A stretch of DNA of 64,000 nt from Flavobacterium sp. N502540 (GCF_025947365.1 NZ_CP110012.1:2728001-2792000); one strand, 5' to 3'. Shown: positions 1-10,268, numbered from the stretch's first letter. Translations and numbers: made by a program. Notes: generated by a model not told the origin, from the sequence alone.

Positions 1-267
1 ACCTTTTTGCAGGGAACAGCAGACAGAGAAAATAAAAAAATTATGCTCTCTTGGGATTATACAAAAAACAAAGGTAAGGTTACCGGACTTAGTATTTATA
101 AAAATGTAAAAGGAACTCCGCCAACTTTATGGAAAGAGCTGGATGGTACCATTTTTAGCTTAGAAGATAAAAATTTAAAAATTAATCAGGAATACGAGTA
201 TCATTTTATTCCCAGTTTAGAAAATGACAGCCCGGCAAAAACCGAAAATGTAACAGTTGTGTATTAA
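1..267 (+). CDS. C-terminal end of a fibronectin type III-like surface protein (partial)
   Basis: The reading frame is open from the first base of the window, so this is the 3' end of a gene that begins upstream; the TTG at position 7 is not a credible start. The visible 88 residues look like one fibronectin type III-like beta-sandwich: a strand with KIMLSWDY, a middle GLSIYKNV strand, and a final EYEYHFIP strand before the stop. FN3 domains are common in exported Bacteroidota adhesins. The stop codon is 4 bases before the ATG of the SprB-repeat gene at 272, so the two are very probably co-transcribed and belong to the same surface-protein cluster. No catalytic motif is visible. The full protein cannot be named from this fragment. 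Confidence 0.7.
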   Translation, partial: TFLQGTADRENKKIMLSWDYTKNKGKVTGLSIYKNVKGTPPTLWKELDGTIFSLEDKNLKINQEYEYHFIPSLENDSPAKTENVTVVY

Positions 268-271
268 GAGT

Positions 272-3200
272 ATGAAAAAGATTTATTTGTTATTGATTTT
301 ATTGGTGTCCGGATTTGGATTTGGACAGGTTAATTTAACCGGAAGTGCTAATTATCACGCAATAGTGACTGCTACTATTGGAGATGCTACAGGAGATGGA
401 TGCTGCTGCGGAGGTTTAGGATCTTTAAATCTGGATGGAATTGGGAGTGCGAGTGTTTTAAAAAAAAGTGATGACTCCTTTTGGGAAAATACATCTAATA
501 GTTTTGAAAGGGATTATACCGATAGTAATTTGGCAACGAGTATTTCTTTGTATTCAAGAAGAAGAACAAGAAGTAACGGGTGTAGGGTTACGCAAGAAAA
601 AGATGTTACAGTTTTAGTAGGGAGAAATCAGGATATTACTTATAAAGACTGGGATGACGCCAATGTTACGGGGGTTTTTGCTCCTTATGTTTATGGTACA
701 CTAAGAGTTCAAACTTATCCTGTAATTAATTTAGTGAATCCGAATGTCCTGAACAATATGATTGGTAGCGATAGCAAGATTAATATACCTGAAATTACAG
801 GTGTTAAGGAAGAATATTTCAATTGGATGTATCATATTGAAGGTGAGCAGGAGCGTGTTAGACGTGGCTTGTCATGGCGGTGGGTAGACAAGTGGAGAAG
901 TTTGCCGGCGGCATATCAGGCTATAAATAAATTAAATATCCAATGTAAAGATTTTTTGCCTTATGAAGCAATTGGTAAAAAGATTACATTGAGAGCGAAT
1001 GTGATCGGAAGCAGAGTCGAATTACTTTATGTAAAATCTGCTCCACATATTTTATCAGTAGAAACTATTAAGACAAGTTGTTTTGATACCAATGATGGAA
1101 AAGTAAAGATAAATTTTAGCAGACCTTTGGATGTTGGGGAAACCTTATCACTTGATTTTGATGGAATGAATGGTGATGATGTCTATAATATTACCAAAGA
1201 TGGAATTTTTGATGGAAAAAAGTTAGATAATGATAATTCATTTACAGTTAAAAAATTAAACAAAGGTTTAACAACCCTTAAATTAATAGGATTTTTTAAC
1301 CAAGGTGTTTTTAAGGCTAATACGTATGTAATGGATCCGCAACATCAAACGAGTTTTACTATTACTTCACCTGAGCCGGTAGATTTTAGCTTAAGTTCTA
1401 CAAATGTTAATTGTTACAATGGTAAAGACGGTACGCTAACCATCAATGTATCCGGAGGAACCGAAGAAGGCTACGAATATTCATTAGATAGTGGAGTTAA
1501 TTGGACTCCTTTTAAGGATCCAAAAAGTTCAAAAGAAATTTTAACAGGCCTGTTTCCTGTTACAAAACCATCAATTACTTATAGTATAATAGTGAGGGAC
1601 AAGAATGGCTGTGTAGCAAAAGTTAAAGATAAAGTCAAAGTTTTAACCGAAACGATATCAGAACCTTTAGCGCCATTATCATTAATTTATACCTACAAAC
1701 AAGATCCCACATTTTCAGGAGCTTTCAACGGTAAAATTACAGCCTCTATAAGCGGTGGAACTATAAAAGACGATAAATCGTATGATTACAAATGGCTAAA
1801 AAAAACGGGAGAAGAGTTCAAAGTAACTGCTCAATATAATTCGACAAATAAAAGTTATACTATTTCACTGGAAAATGCACCTGCAGGAGCATATAAGTTA
1901 ACCGTAACAGATAAAAATTATACGGATGGTATCAATAAAGCAGGATGTTCAATTATAGAATCAGTAAATACACTGGTTGAGCCTAAACCAATAAAAATAA
2001 AGTTAAAAGTAAGGCGAAACATATCCTGTAATTCGGCAAACTTAGGCGATGAAGGAAATTTAAACGAAAAATTAAGAGCAGACGGAGCTTTAGTAGCTTT
2101 AGTAGAAGGAGGAAAAGTATTAGAGCCGAACAAAAATATCGGTTTGCCGTATTATTTTTATTGGAAGAAATTAAATGCTAAAGGGGAATGGGATGATTTA
2201 GCCATAAACGATTCTATAGCACCTGACCTATCAAAGGGGACTTATTCTGTAAATGTTAAAGATGCTAACGGAATAATGCACGGCACGTATACTCCAACGG
2301 AGGAAACACCCAAAGCAGTCGAACAGGCAATTGCAGAACCTGGTGCAATGAAAGTGGTATTCAGTTCAGGAAATGTTTCTTGTTTTCAAGGGAAAAATGG
2401 CTGGGCAAAAGCCAGTATTAAAGACGGAAAATCTACCTATGCTTATACATGGTATGGACCAGATCATAATGGAATTAAAACGGATGAGTTATCCAATTTA
2501 GTTGCCGGAACGTATTATATTGAAGTTACGGATAAAGTTAAAGGTTGTTTTGTAAAAGGGAGTGTTGTAATAACAGAGCCAACTGAAGAAGTAAAAATTG
2601 AATACAAAGAAATTGAGACACCCACTTTTTCGGGGGCAACCAATGGAAGAATAGTAGCAAAAATTACCGGAGGAACCCCACTTGATGCCCCATTAAATAA
2701 CGGTAATTTATATCATTATGAGTGGAAGAATTCGAAAGGCACAGTACAAAATGCAACAGCTCAGATTGTTGACGGAGTTTACACCATCACCTTAAAGAAT
2801 GTACCGGCAGATTCTTATTTTCTAACGATAAAAGATAAAAATTATAATGAGGCTACAGGTCAAACGGTTAATTGCTCGGTAGTAGAATCGGAAGTAAAAC
2901 TAACAGAACCGGATCCTTTAAAAGTAGTTTTTGAAATCGTTCGTACGATTTCATGTAATGCAAATAATGAGTTTGGAGATGCTACGGATACTACTCCGAA
3001 AGACGGTCGTCGTGACGAATCGCAAGATGGGATTTTAGTGGCTCATGTTACGGGAGGAACCCCTTTAGAACCGTCTGTAAATAATGGACTGCCTTATTAT
3101 TACTATTGGAAAAAACAGCAGGCAGATGGCTCATGGCTTGCTTTAACAGATAGCAAGGGAGAAACGGCATCCAATCTTTCTCATGGGAATTATGCCTTAA

Positions 3201-5428
3201 ACATAGAAGATAAAAAAGGAATCAGACTTGGTACTTATGTAAACAACATACTTACACAGGAAATAGATGTTACCCAATTTATGCAGGAACCTCCAAAACT
3301 GGCGGTAACCATAACGAAAGGGGATGTTTTTTGCAATGGAGGAAATGACGGCTGGGCTGCAGCAAACGTTACAGGCGGGACACCTCCATACCAATACAAA
3401 TGGTCTAATGACGTTGAAAGCGATAAAAATACCGTTTTAAAAGCGGGTGAATATTGGGTGTTTGTTACAGATGCGAAAGGCTGTACGACACAGGAGAGTG
3501 TTACAATTTTAGAACCCAAAGCACCTTTGGCAGTGAAATTTACAGAGGTTTTAAATCCTACCTTTTATAAAGCGACCAACGGAAAAATTGTAACAGAGGT
3601 TACAGGAGGAACTATTGCAAATAACAATTCATACGGATACGAATGGAAAAATAGTAAAGGAATTGTACAAACGACCACAACGGCCAGTTTTAATAATGGC
3701 GTTTATACCATTACATTGTACGGACTTCCTGAAGAATTGTATAGTTTGACTGTTCGTGATGCCAATTATGATGCGGCAACAAATAAAAAAGGCTGTACGG
3801 TAGTAAATGCTCTCACAGCATTAGACGATCCGGAACCGCTTGAAGTTTCTTTTGAAGTAATCCGTACTATTTCCTGTAATGTAAGCAATGAATTTGGAAA
3901 TGAAACAAACAATAATCCGTTGGACAATCAAAGAGACGAATCTCAGGACGGGATTTTGAAAGTTCACGCCAAAGGCGGAATTCAGCTAAAAGCAGATAAG
4001 AATAACGGATTACCCTATTTTTATACTTGGAAGAAAAAACAAAAAGACGGTTCGTGGGTGCTTTGGAACGACCAGGATGAAACCGCAGAAAATTTATCCG
4101 AAGGAACTTATGCTCTTAACATAGAAGATGCCAACGGTATAAAACTGGGAACATACAGCAATACTGCTCTTATAAGTGAAGAGGATGCAAAACAATATGT
4201 GCCTCAGCCAACGCAGCTCAAACTGGAATTAACCAAGTTGAATGCCAGCTGTAATAATGGAAGTGATGGCTGGGCCGAAGCGTACGTAACAGGCGGAACT
4301 CCCCCTTATACTTATGCATGGACGAATGGAGAAACGACCTCAAAAATAGAAAACATTACTACAAATAATTATTTTGTAATTGTAACTGATGCCAAAGGAT
4401 GTATCGTTCAGGGAAGTATTTTTGTGGGTGATCCTAAAGGAATCCTTACTACCGAAACAGTCAAAGACCCGATTTGTTACAAAGGAAACGATGGTTCAAT
4501 AGTACTTAATGTCACAGGTGGAAATTTACCGTACAGTTACATTTGGAATACCGGTGCAACTACTAAGGACTTAGGCAATCTTACGGCAGGAAATTACGAA
4601 GTAACCATCAATTGTCTGGACTGTTGTGTGTATAAAAAGAGATTTGTTTTAAAAGACCCGCAGCCGGTTGTTGTGAATATAGGTCCGGACAGAACATTAT
4701 GTATAGATCAAAATTTAGATTTAGAGGCTACAATTGCAGATCAAAAGGCACAATACCACTGGACTTCGACAAACGGATTTAGTTCCAACGAAGCAAAAAT
4801 AAACGTATCAAAAGCCGGAACCTATAAGGTAAAAGTAACGTCCGGTCTAGGCTGTATTGGCGAGGATGAAGTGGTGATAAAAACAAGTCAGACCCCAATT
4901 GGTGCTGAGTTTTTGCTAAGTTCGCAAGCCTATTTAGACGAAGAAGTAATTTTAGTCAACACCAGTAATCCTTTTGGTGACAGTACCAAATGGGTAATTC
5001 CGAGTGGCGTAAAAGTGGTAGAACAAAAAGAAAAATACATCACCTTAAAGTTTGACGCAGCAGGTTTTTACACCATTGGTTTGCAGCAGACTCAAGGAGA
5101 ATGTTTTGCTACATTCAATAAAAATATTGCAGTAGAGAAAAGAAGTACCTTGCCCAATGGAGTAACTGCTTCACAATTTATTGTCGATTTTATCGTAACG
5201 CCAAACCCTACCAATGGAAACTTCAAAGCCATTGTAAGTTTAGAAAACACCGGCGCCATCAATTTAAGGCTGTTCTCGACAAGCGGACAAAACACGATCA
5301 TCCAGAAAAAAGAATCCGGTAAAAAGAAGTATGAAATAGATTTCGAAACTTCATTAGAATCCGGAATGTATGTTTTAGTCTTAGAAACAGGACAGCAGAC
5401 ATTGGTTAAAAAAATTATCATCTATTAA
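272..5428 (+). CDS. SprB-repeat surface adhesin with T9SS C-terminal sorting domain
   Basis: A 1718-aa exported protein. I chose the ATG at 272 rather than the in-frame TTG at 257 because it directly begins a signal peptide (MKKIYLLLILLVSGFGFGQ). After about 450 residues of unrecognised N-terminal region come many SprB-type repeats, seen as C-x-G-x-DG-x-A-x-V-TGGTPPYxYxW patterns (for example CNGGNDGWAAANVTGGTPPY). A PKD/Ig-like segment follows, and the last ~80 residues (TPNPTNGNF ... GMYVLVLETG ... KKIIIY) are a type A T9SS sorting domain. Such proteins are exported through the type IX system and anchored on the cell surface; SprB of Flavobacterium johnsoniae is the gliding adhesin of this class, but this gene is far shorter than sprB and need not act in gliding. 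It lies 4 bases before the TANFOR-like gene. Confidence 0.85.
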   Translation: MKKIYLLLILLVSGFGFGQVNLTGSANYHAIVTATIGDATGDGCCCGGLGSLNLDGIGSASVLKKSDDSFWENTSNSFERDYTDSNLATSISLYSRRRTRSNGCRVTQEKDVTVLVGRNQDITYKDWDDANVTGVFAPYVYGTLRVQTYPVINLVNPNVLNNMIGSDSKINIPEITGVKEEYFNWMYHIEGEQERVRRGLSWRWVDKWRSLPAAYQAINKLNIQCKDFLPYEAIGKKITLRANVIGSRVELLYVKSAPHILSVETIKTSCFDTNDGKVKINFSRPLDVGETLSLDFDGMNGDDVYNITKDGIFDGKKLDNDNSFTVKKLNKGLTTLKLIGFFNQGVFKANTYVMDPQHQTSFTITSPEPVDFSLSSTNVNCYNGKDGTLTINVSGGTEEGYEYSLDSGVNWTPFKDPKSSKEILTGLFPVTKPSITYSIIVRDKNGCVAKVKDKVKVLTETISEPLAPLSLIYTYKQDPTFSGAFNGKITASISGGTIKDDKSYDYKWLKKTGEEFKVTAQYNSTNKSYTISLENAPAGAYKLTVTDKNYTDGINKAGCSIIESVNTLVEPKPIKIKLKVRRNISCNSANLGDEGNLNEKLRADGALVALVEGGKVLEPNKNIGLPYYFYWKKLNAKGEWDDLAINDSIAPDLSKGTYSVNVKDANGIMHGTYTPTEETPKAVEQAIAEPGAMKVVFSSGNVSCFQGKNGWAKASIKDGKSTYAYTWYGPDHNGIKTDELSNLVAGTYYIEVTDKVKGCFVKGSVVITEPTEEVKIEYKEIETPTFSGATNGRIVAKITGGTPLDAPLNNGNLYHYEWKNSKGTVQNATAQIVDGVYTITLKNVPADSYFLTIKDKNYNEATGQTVNCSVVESEVKLTEPDPLKVVFEIVRTISCNANNEFGDATDTTPKDGRRDESQDGILVAHVTGGTPLEPSVNNGLPYYYYWKKQQADGSWLALTDSKGETASNLSHGNYALNIEDKKGIRLGTYVNNILTQEIDVTQFMQEPPKLAVTITKGDVFCNGGNDGWAAANVTGGTPPYQYKWSNDVESDKNTVLKAGEYWVFVTDAKGCTTQESVTILEPKAPLAVKFTEVLNPTFYKATNGKIVTEVTGGTIANNNSYGYEWKNSKGIVQTTTTASFNNGVYTITLYGLPEELYSLTVRDANYDAATNKKGCTVVNALTALDDPEPLEVSFEVIRTISCNVSNEFGNETNNNPLDNQRDESQDGILKVHAKGGIQLKADKNNGLPYFYTWKKKQKDGSWVLWNDQDETAENLSEGTYALNIEDANGIKLGTYSNTALISEEDAKQYVPQPTQLKLELTKLNASCNNGSDGWAEAYVTGGTPPYTYAWTNGETTSKIENITTNNYFVIVTDAKGCIVQGSIFVGDPKGILTTETVKDPICYKGNDGSIVLNVTGGNLPYSYIWNTGATTKDLGNLTAGNYEVTINCLDCCVYKKRFVLKDPQPVVVNIGPDRTLCIDQNLDLEATIADQKAQYHWTSTNGFSSNEAKINVSKAGTYKVKVTSGLGCIGEDEVVIKTSQTPIGAEFLLSSQAYLDEEVILVNTSNPFGDSTKWVIPSGVKVVEQKEKYITLKFDAAGFYTIGLQQTQGECFATFNKNIAVEKRSTLPNGVTASQFIVDFIVTPNPTNGNFKAIVSLENTGAINLRLFSTSGQNTIIQKKESGKKKYEIDFETSLESGMYVLVLETGQQTLVKKIIIY
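1700..4437 (+). repeat. three tandem ~920-bp coding repeats inside the SprB-like gene
   Basis: The middle of the SprB-like protein is built from three successive copies of a ~307-residue composite unit. Each contains a TF(S/Y)xA(T/F)NGKI repeat (starts near 1707, 2622 and 3557), then a segment beginning (I/V)RTISCN or similar with DGxL and NNGLPYxYxWKK, then a CxxGxDGWA SprB repeat. Copies 2 and 3 are the most alike. Such internal duplications are expected to vary in copy number by recombination. Confidence 0.7.
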
Positions 5429-5432
5429 GAAA

Positions 5433-8400
5433 ATGAAGAATCTTTTTCGTCACCTTTATTTATTTGTTCTATTGCTGCTTTTTAGCACAATTGGACACGC
5501 ACAATTATATCCCGTTCAGTTAACTTCTGTTTTTACTAGTCCGTATAGTGTCAAAATATCCGATTATGCTACCAGCATGGATACTAAATTACAACTGTTC
5601 GTCAATCCTACAGATGTTACCATGTCGCAGAGACAGGTACGATTGAAACTGTACATACAAGGTAACGGACTCCATGTACAAAGCAGCGATTTTATACAAG
5701 GACAGCGCCCCATTTTTATAAACGGAGGCGAATTACAAACCCTTACCAATGTAGATATTGCCCCACTTTTTAGGTTAGAAAATCTACAAGGAATTTCACC
5801 ACAGCAATACGCTAATGGACTACCGGAAGGAATGTACAATTTCTGTTTTGAGATGTACGATTTGGTGACCAATCAAAAAATATCGCAAAAAAGCTGTACG
5901 AGTTTGTATCTGATATTAAACGATCCACCAATCTTAAATACACCACAGCGCAACGAACAAATTGCTTCGACAGAATTTCCGAATATATTATTTACCTGGA
6001 CTCCGCGCCAGAGAAATGCCACAAACGTTTCGTATAAATTTGAGTTAAAACAGCTTCTGGATCCAACCTTAGATCCTCAGATAGCGTTTCAAATGTCGCC
6101 TGTTTTGTATGAGGAAACACTTTTTGGAACCGCTTTGCTGTACAATTTAAGCATGCCCATTCTGACACCAGGCCTGCGTTATGCCTGGCGGGTAAAAGCT
6201 ATTTCAACTACAGGACTTTCAGAGAATGCCATTTTTAAAAATGACGGATACAGCGAAATATATTCCTTTAAATATACTGCTGCCTGTGCCGCTCCAACCT
6301 TTTTATTGAGTGAAACCCAAAGTTCGAAAAGTGTAAAAATAACCTGGGAAGGAGTACCCGAACATACCCGTTATCAGGTACAGTACAAAAAACAAGGCGT
6401 TCGTAATGCACAGTGGTTTTCGTCGAACAGTTTAAACAAACAAAGTTTAATCACCAATTTAGAACCCGGACTTACCTACGAGTTTAGAGTAGGTTCGAGC
6501 TGTGATCCCGCCGAAGATGGGGTGCAGTCGTTTACCTATTCCGGAATAAACACCTTTACAACAGCTGCCCAAACCAACAGTGTAGCGGCTTATAATTGCG
6601 GAATTGTTCCCCAAATTAATATTCAGAACCAAAAACCGCTGACCAATTTAATACAAAGCGAAACCTTTAAAGCAGGCGATTTTCCAGTCACGATTCTGGA
6701 ACTCAAAGGCGAAAACAGTCCTTACTCAGGGCGAGGGTATATCGTAGTACCTTATTTAGCCGATACTAAAATAGCAGTTGAATTCAACAATATCGTTATC
6801 AATACCGATTATCAGCTGATCAGTGGTGTGGTGGAGACGAGTTACAATCCGGATTGGAAAAATGTAACAGGTTCAAATCAAAAAACACCCGTTGAAGAAA
6901 TTTTAGAGACACAGGGGGAAACAGACATTATAGATAATAATGATAAGATAATTACTGGGATTGAGAATAAGCCTACATTAAGCGAAGATGGAACGGATTT
7001 AGAGACAAGATCTGATAAAGATATAGTAACAGTACCTATAACTAATTCTGATTCCAGTAATCTTGAAGATTCCAATGCGAAAGTAGATACGCCATCTGAA
7101 AATCCTATAGTAAATGATTCAGATCACAATAAAGGCAATTCAGAGATAACTAATAATAGTTATTTTATAGAATTTAAGGGGAAAAAATATAAGGATGGTG
7201 AAAAAATACAGATTCCTTATAATAGAAATTATCTAGGTCATAATAGGTTTAAAATGAGTGAACTGGACAAAGGGGTAAATGTAAAATATGAATTAGCATA
7301 TCAAAGTGAAAATGGTGTTAAACTTGAAAAAATAGGAGGAAATAATTATTTGAAGAAAATGGAATCAAAGACAGAAGCAGATTTTGATTTTAGTTTTGAT
7401 AGTACTTTAAAGTATCAATTAAAATCTGTTGCAGATATTGATAAAAAACCTAGTTTATCAAATGAAATTATTTTAATTGTTAAACCTGTTAAATTAAATT
7501 CTTTAAAAGCAATTGATAATTCTAATAAAGATAATGATAAAAGAGTTGCTAATGCGACACAAACCCTATATTATGTCGATAAAGATCCGAGCTCTAAGGA
7601 TAATAAAAGAACTAAATTCTTAATTGGTTTGAGTATTCCAACAGACGAGATTGGGAAACAAAATATAAAATGGAAATTTAATGAAGTTAATCAATTAGAT
7701 TATGAGGGACTAGATGTGCTTAATAACGTTTATATATATGATTATGTAAAGAATTTCAAGGTAACATCAATAGTAGGGGGTGCAACTGAAAGTACTAAAA
7801 ATGTTGATATTAAGTGGATTGACAAACATGCAGTTGCTTGGTCTTTTGTGCCTCCAGGAATTAGTCAGGCTATTAATAGCACTTTTAAAGAAGTAGATGG
7901 AAATTTAACGAAATTAGATAGATTTGTAAAAATTAGTAAATTTTTAAAACTTAAAGTTGATAAAGTTAAGATAAATGGGTCAAAATATAATGAGGAAGAT
8001 ACAGAATCAAGACTCTATAAAAAAATGGAAGTAGGATCTGTTTCAGGTGGATTTGGAGTTGAAACTCCTGAAAAGGTAATTCCAATACCTGCATTAGCGA
8101 TGCTGTCAAGAGCTGGAATAGTTGATGTTGGGTTATATTTTAAGGCGTCGTTTGGAGTTGAGGTTGAGGGAGGGGTTGAAAGATATATATTAGCAGAACA
8201 AACAAAATATATAAACAAAAAAAAGGCATTTTTTAAGATTGGTCCAAAGGGTAGTATTACCGCAGGTGTAAAAGCAGAATTACTAGTAGCAAAAGATCAG
8301 GTAATTTTTGATGTGCGTGGTGGAACCGAAGTAAGTTTAAAAGGGGAAATAAATTATAATTTTGCGGATAAAAAATTGACAGGAGAAATTTACTTTCCTC

Positions 8401-8528
8401 CTGTAATTTTCTTTGCAAATATTCAAATAGAAACAAAAGGGTTTATAGAGTTTGAGTTGGTTGATTATCAAGGTTCTATAGAAGTAACGGATAAATTTAC
8501 ACTTTATGAGTACAACAAACAGTTTTAG
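5433..8528 (+). CDS. TANFOR/fibronectin type III surface protein with divergent AT-rich C-terminal half
   Basis: A 1031-aa exported protein with a clear signal peptide (MKNLFRHLYLFVLLLLFSTIGHAQ). Residues ~24-165 resemble the TANFOR region of Bacteroidota surface proteins (LYPVQLTSVFTSPYSVKISDY). Residues ~170-285 contain a FTWTPRQ ... RYAWRVKA beta-domain, and ~290-375 an FN3 domain (ITWEGVPEHTRYQVQYKKQG). From about residue 480 (base ~6870) the composition changes: one 60-base line counted by hand falls from 38% GC (6301) to 25% (7141), and the sequence becomes charged and unrecognised, with a glycine-rich beta end. I see no T9SS sorting domain. A conserved N-terminal delivery part joined to a variable C-terminus is typical of polymorphic surface proteins and toxins, but no toxin domain is recognised. 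The end overlaps the next gene by 23 bases. Confidence 0.7.
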   Translation: MKNLFRHLYLFVLLLLFSTIGHAQLYPVQLTSVFTSPYSVKISDYATSMDTKLQLFVNPTDVTMSQRQVRLKLYIQGNGLHVQSSDFIQGQRPIFINGGELQTLTNVDIAPLFRLENLQGISPQQYANGLPEGMYNFCFEMYDLVTNQKISQKSCTSLYLILNDPPILNTPQRNEQIASTEFPNILFTWTPRQRNATNVSYKFELKQLLDPTLDPQIAFQMSPVLYEETLFGTALLYNLSMPILTPGLRYAWRVKAISTTGLSENAIFKNDGYSEIYSFKYTAACAAPTFLLSETQSSKSVKITWEGVPEHTRYQVQYKKQGVRNAQWFSSNSLNKQSLITNLEPGLTYEFRVGSSCDPAEDGVQSFTYSGINTFTTAAQTNSVAAYNCGIVPQINIQNQKPLTNLIQSETFKAGDFPVTILELKGENSPYSGRGYIVVPYLADTKIAVEFNNIVINTDYQLISGVVETSYNPDWKNVTGSNQKTPVEEILETQGETDIIDNNDKIITGIENKPTLSEDGTDLETRSDKDIVTVPITNSDSSNLEDSNAKVDTPSENPIVNDSDHNKGNSEITNNSYFIEFKGKKYKDGEKIQIPYNRNYLGHNRFKMSELDKGVNVKYELAYQSENGVKLEKIGGNNYLKKMESKTEADFDFSFDSTLKYQLKSVADIDKKPSLSNEIILIVKPVKLNSLKAIDNSNKDNDKRVANATQTLYYVDKDPSSKDNKRTKFLIGLSIPTDEIGKQNIKWKFNEVNQLDYEGLDVLNNVYIYDYVKNFKVTSIVGGATESTKNVDIKWIDKHAVAWSFVPPGISQAINSTFKEVDGNLTKLDRFVKISKFLKLKVDKVKINGSKYNEEDTESRLYKKMEVGSVSGGFGVETPEKVIPIPALAMLSRAGIVDVGLYFKASFGVEVEGGVERYILAEQTKYINKKKAFFKIGPKGSITAGVKAELLVAKDQVIFDVRGGTEVSLKGEINYNFADKKLTGEIYFPPVIFFANIQIETKGFIEFELVDYQGSIEVTDKFTLYEYNKQF

Positions 8529-9000
8529 CGATAGTTTTAAAGGAATTATTTTATTAGCCTTTATATCTTTTTCAACATTTTTTATTTTCTTGGTTTCATT
8601 TGAATTTTATGATAATTACAAAATTTTGTGGCATAAAAGTGAGATGAAAAAAATAAAAGTTAAAATAGATTCATTAGAAGTTTCGAGTACAAGAAGTGGG
8701 AAATCATCATCAAGTTCAATATCAAGGAATTATTATTTTAATAAGGGGGTAATTTTTCCAGTACCGGAAACGAAAGGATTTTTACTTAAATATGAAAATC
8801 CTACAGAACAAATAAACGACTATATGCAACATCATAATGATTCTTTGAATTTATGGGTTTTAGAAAAGACTCCAATAAAATATGCTAATGAGAATGAAAA
8901 AGATATTGATGTGTCGTTAGAGAAAAGTAATAATAGGATGATTATTTTTTATTTTGTCCTTTATATAATTTCAATGTTAATTATAAAATTTAAATTCTAA
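8506..9000 (+). CDS. small membrane protein of unknown function
   Basis: A 164-aa protein starting at an ATG inside the last 23 bases of the preceding large gene, so translation is probably coupled. Two hydrophobic helices are visible: residues ~13-33 (IILLAFISFSTFFIFLVSF) and ~144-162 (MIIFYFVLYIISMLIIKF). The ~110 residues between them are soluble and include a serine run (SGKSSSSS). The layout suggests an inner-membrane protein with one loop domain. It has the low GC content of the 3' half of the upstream gene (25% in the line at 8821), so it may have been acquired with it. Position directly after a variable-ended surface protein fits an immunity or accessory role, but no family is recognised. 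Confidence 0.6.
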   Translation: MSTTNSFSDSFKGIILLAFISFSTFFIFLVSFEFYDNYKILWHKSEMKKIKVKIDSLEVSSTRSGKSSSSSISRNYYFNKGVIFPVPETKGFLLKYENPTEQINDYMQHHNDSLNLWVLEKTPIKYANENEKDIDVSLEKSNNRMIIFYFVLYIISMLIIKFKF

Positions 9001-9001
9001 A

Positions 9002-9700
9002 ATGAATAAGCAAATTGTAGTACTTATTATATTGATTGTTTTTTGCAAAAGAGCATATGCACAAAATGATTCAAATCTTATCCTTGGAATTGAAGAAAAG
9101 TCAGAACTTTCTTTTCAAGTGTACGACTCCTTAATTATAAAAAGAGATTATGTTAAACTTGAAGAGGTTAAAAATGATACTCCCGAAAATTTAATGAAAT
9201 CAATACTTTCAGCAAATAGCCAAGAATGGATTGATTATAATACATTAGGAGGGAGCTTCAAATCTACCAAAAGAAAGGAGGATTATTTTGTAAAAATTAA
9301 GCAGATGAATATTGATAAGAACTACATTAAATTAGTCCATAAAATCTCTTTTTTTATTAATAATAGACCAACTGAAATAATTAAGTTTTACTTTAAACAG
9401 GAAAATACTAAAGAAGTATCTGGCTGCTATGTTTTACAAAAAATGGATAATCGTTGGTATAAAGCTTCGAATAGTACAACATCAAATCTTTCGATAATTA
9501 TAATGAGATTAAAAACAGATGTACTTACTGAGCTGTTTTCAGGGAAAGCATCGAATGTTTTAACTAAAGAATTATATAATGAAGTTAGCTCAAATGGATA
9601 TATAGACCTAAGTAAGCTAGAAAGTACTTTTTTTTCATGGTACAGTCCAATTAAAAAAAATGAAAAACTTAATTTATTCATAGATTCTAAAACCTGGTAA
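9002..9700 (+). CDS. secreted or periplasmic protein of unknown function
   Basis: A 232-aa protein with an N-terminal signal peptide (MNKQIVVLIILIVFCKRAYAQ) and no further membrane segment. It begins 1 base after the stop of the membrane-protein gene, within the same tight AT-rich run. The mature part is charged and mixed alpha/beta with no known motif. Its C-terminal half looks distantly related to the next gene: both have a K-I-x-(F/V)-x-(I/Y)-N-N strand followed by Y-x-K/Q and then a terminal helical stretch. The two may be paralogues. Function unknown; the locus suggests an accessory or immunity partner of the upstream surface protein. Confidence 0.55.
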   Translation: MNKQIVVLIILIVFCKRAYAQNDSNLILGIEEKSELSFQVYDSLIIKRDYVKLEEVKNDTPENLMKSILSANSQEWIDYNTLGGSFKSTKRKEDYFVKIKQMNIDKNYIKLVHKISFFINNRPTEIIKFYFKQENTKEVSGCYVLQKMDNRWYKASNSTTSNLSIIIMRLKTDVLTELFSGKASNVLTKELYNEVSSNGYIDLSKLESTFFSWYSPIKKNEKLNLFIDSKTW

Positions 9701-9701
9701 A

Positions 9702-10268
9702 ATGAAAAATATTCTAGTCTTAATTATTCTACTAATTTTTGAAAAATCAATTAGCCAAAATAAAGTTGTAACAAAAGCGAAATTTTTAAATGTTTTTGAC
9801 CTTACAAATGCTTATGATTACACAAAAGAAGAAAATGATACATTGATGGATAGCAAATTAATAGATAAGTTACCTGAAAAGCTATTACAATCAGGAAAGC
9901 AAGTTTCAATAAAACTATTGACAAAAATTAAGATAGTTTATAATAATGAGGAACACATTTATATTAAATATTACGAAAAAACTGGAAATGTATCTAATTT
10001 AAAAATAGTTGATATTCTATCGCGTAATGGTGCATTCACAAGGAATGAAGCTAGTAATACAATTTTAGATCCGATAAAAAGAATAATGAATTCGGTAAAT
10101 GCGAATATCATGTTTGAATTTTATAACAAGGAGGATGATATTCTATATCCTGAAATAAATAAACTCAAGCCCTTTGTGAAATCATCAAATGGAATTCTTG
10201 ATGTTAATAAACTTGCAGATGTAGTTGACAAGAACAAAATAGTTTTATCTAAGTATCTATCTAAATAG
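9702..10268 (+). CDS. secreted or periplasmic protein of unknown function, probable paralogue of the preceding gene
   Basis: A 188-aa protein with a signal peptide (MKNILVLIILLIFEKSISQ), beginning 1 base after the stop of the preceding gene. The mature part is lysine- and asparagine-rich with a central IKIVYNNEEHIYIKYYEK strand pair and a C-terminal helical tail, resembling the upstream neighbour in size and layout. It is the last intact gene of the run that starts before position 1; downstream the DNA turns into fragments and repeats. No family is recognised. Confidence 0.55.
   Translation: MKNILVLIILLIFEKSISQNKVVTKAKFLNVFDLTNAYDYTKEENDTLMDSKLIDKLPEKLLQSGKQVSIKLLTKIKIVYNNEEHIYIKYYEKTGNVSNLKIVDILSRNGAFTRNEASNTILDPIKRIMNSVNANIMFEFYNKEDDILYPEINKLKPFVKSSNGILDVNKLADVVDKNKIVLSKYLSK

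Noticed and set aside
257..271. TTG start that would extend the SprB-like protein by five residues
   Set aside because: It overlaps the end of the previous gene, and the signal peptide begins at the ATG at 272.
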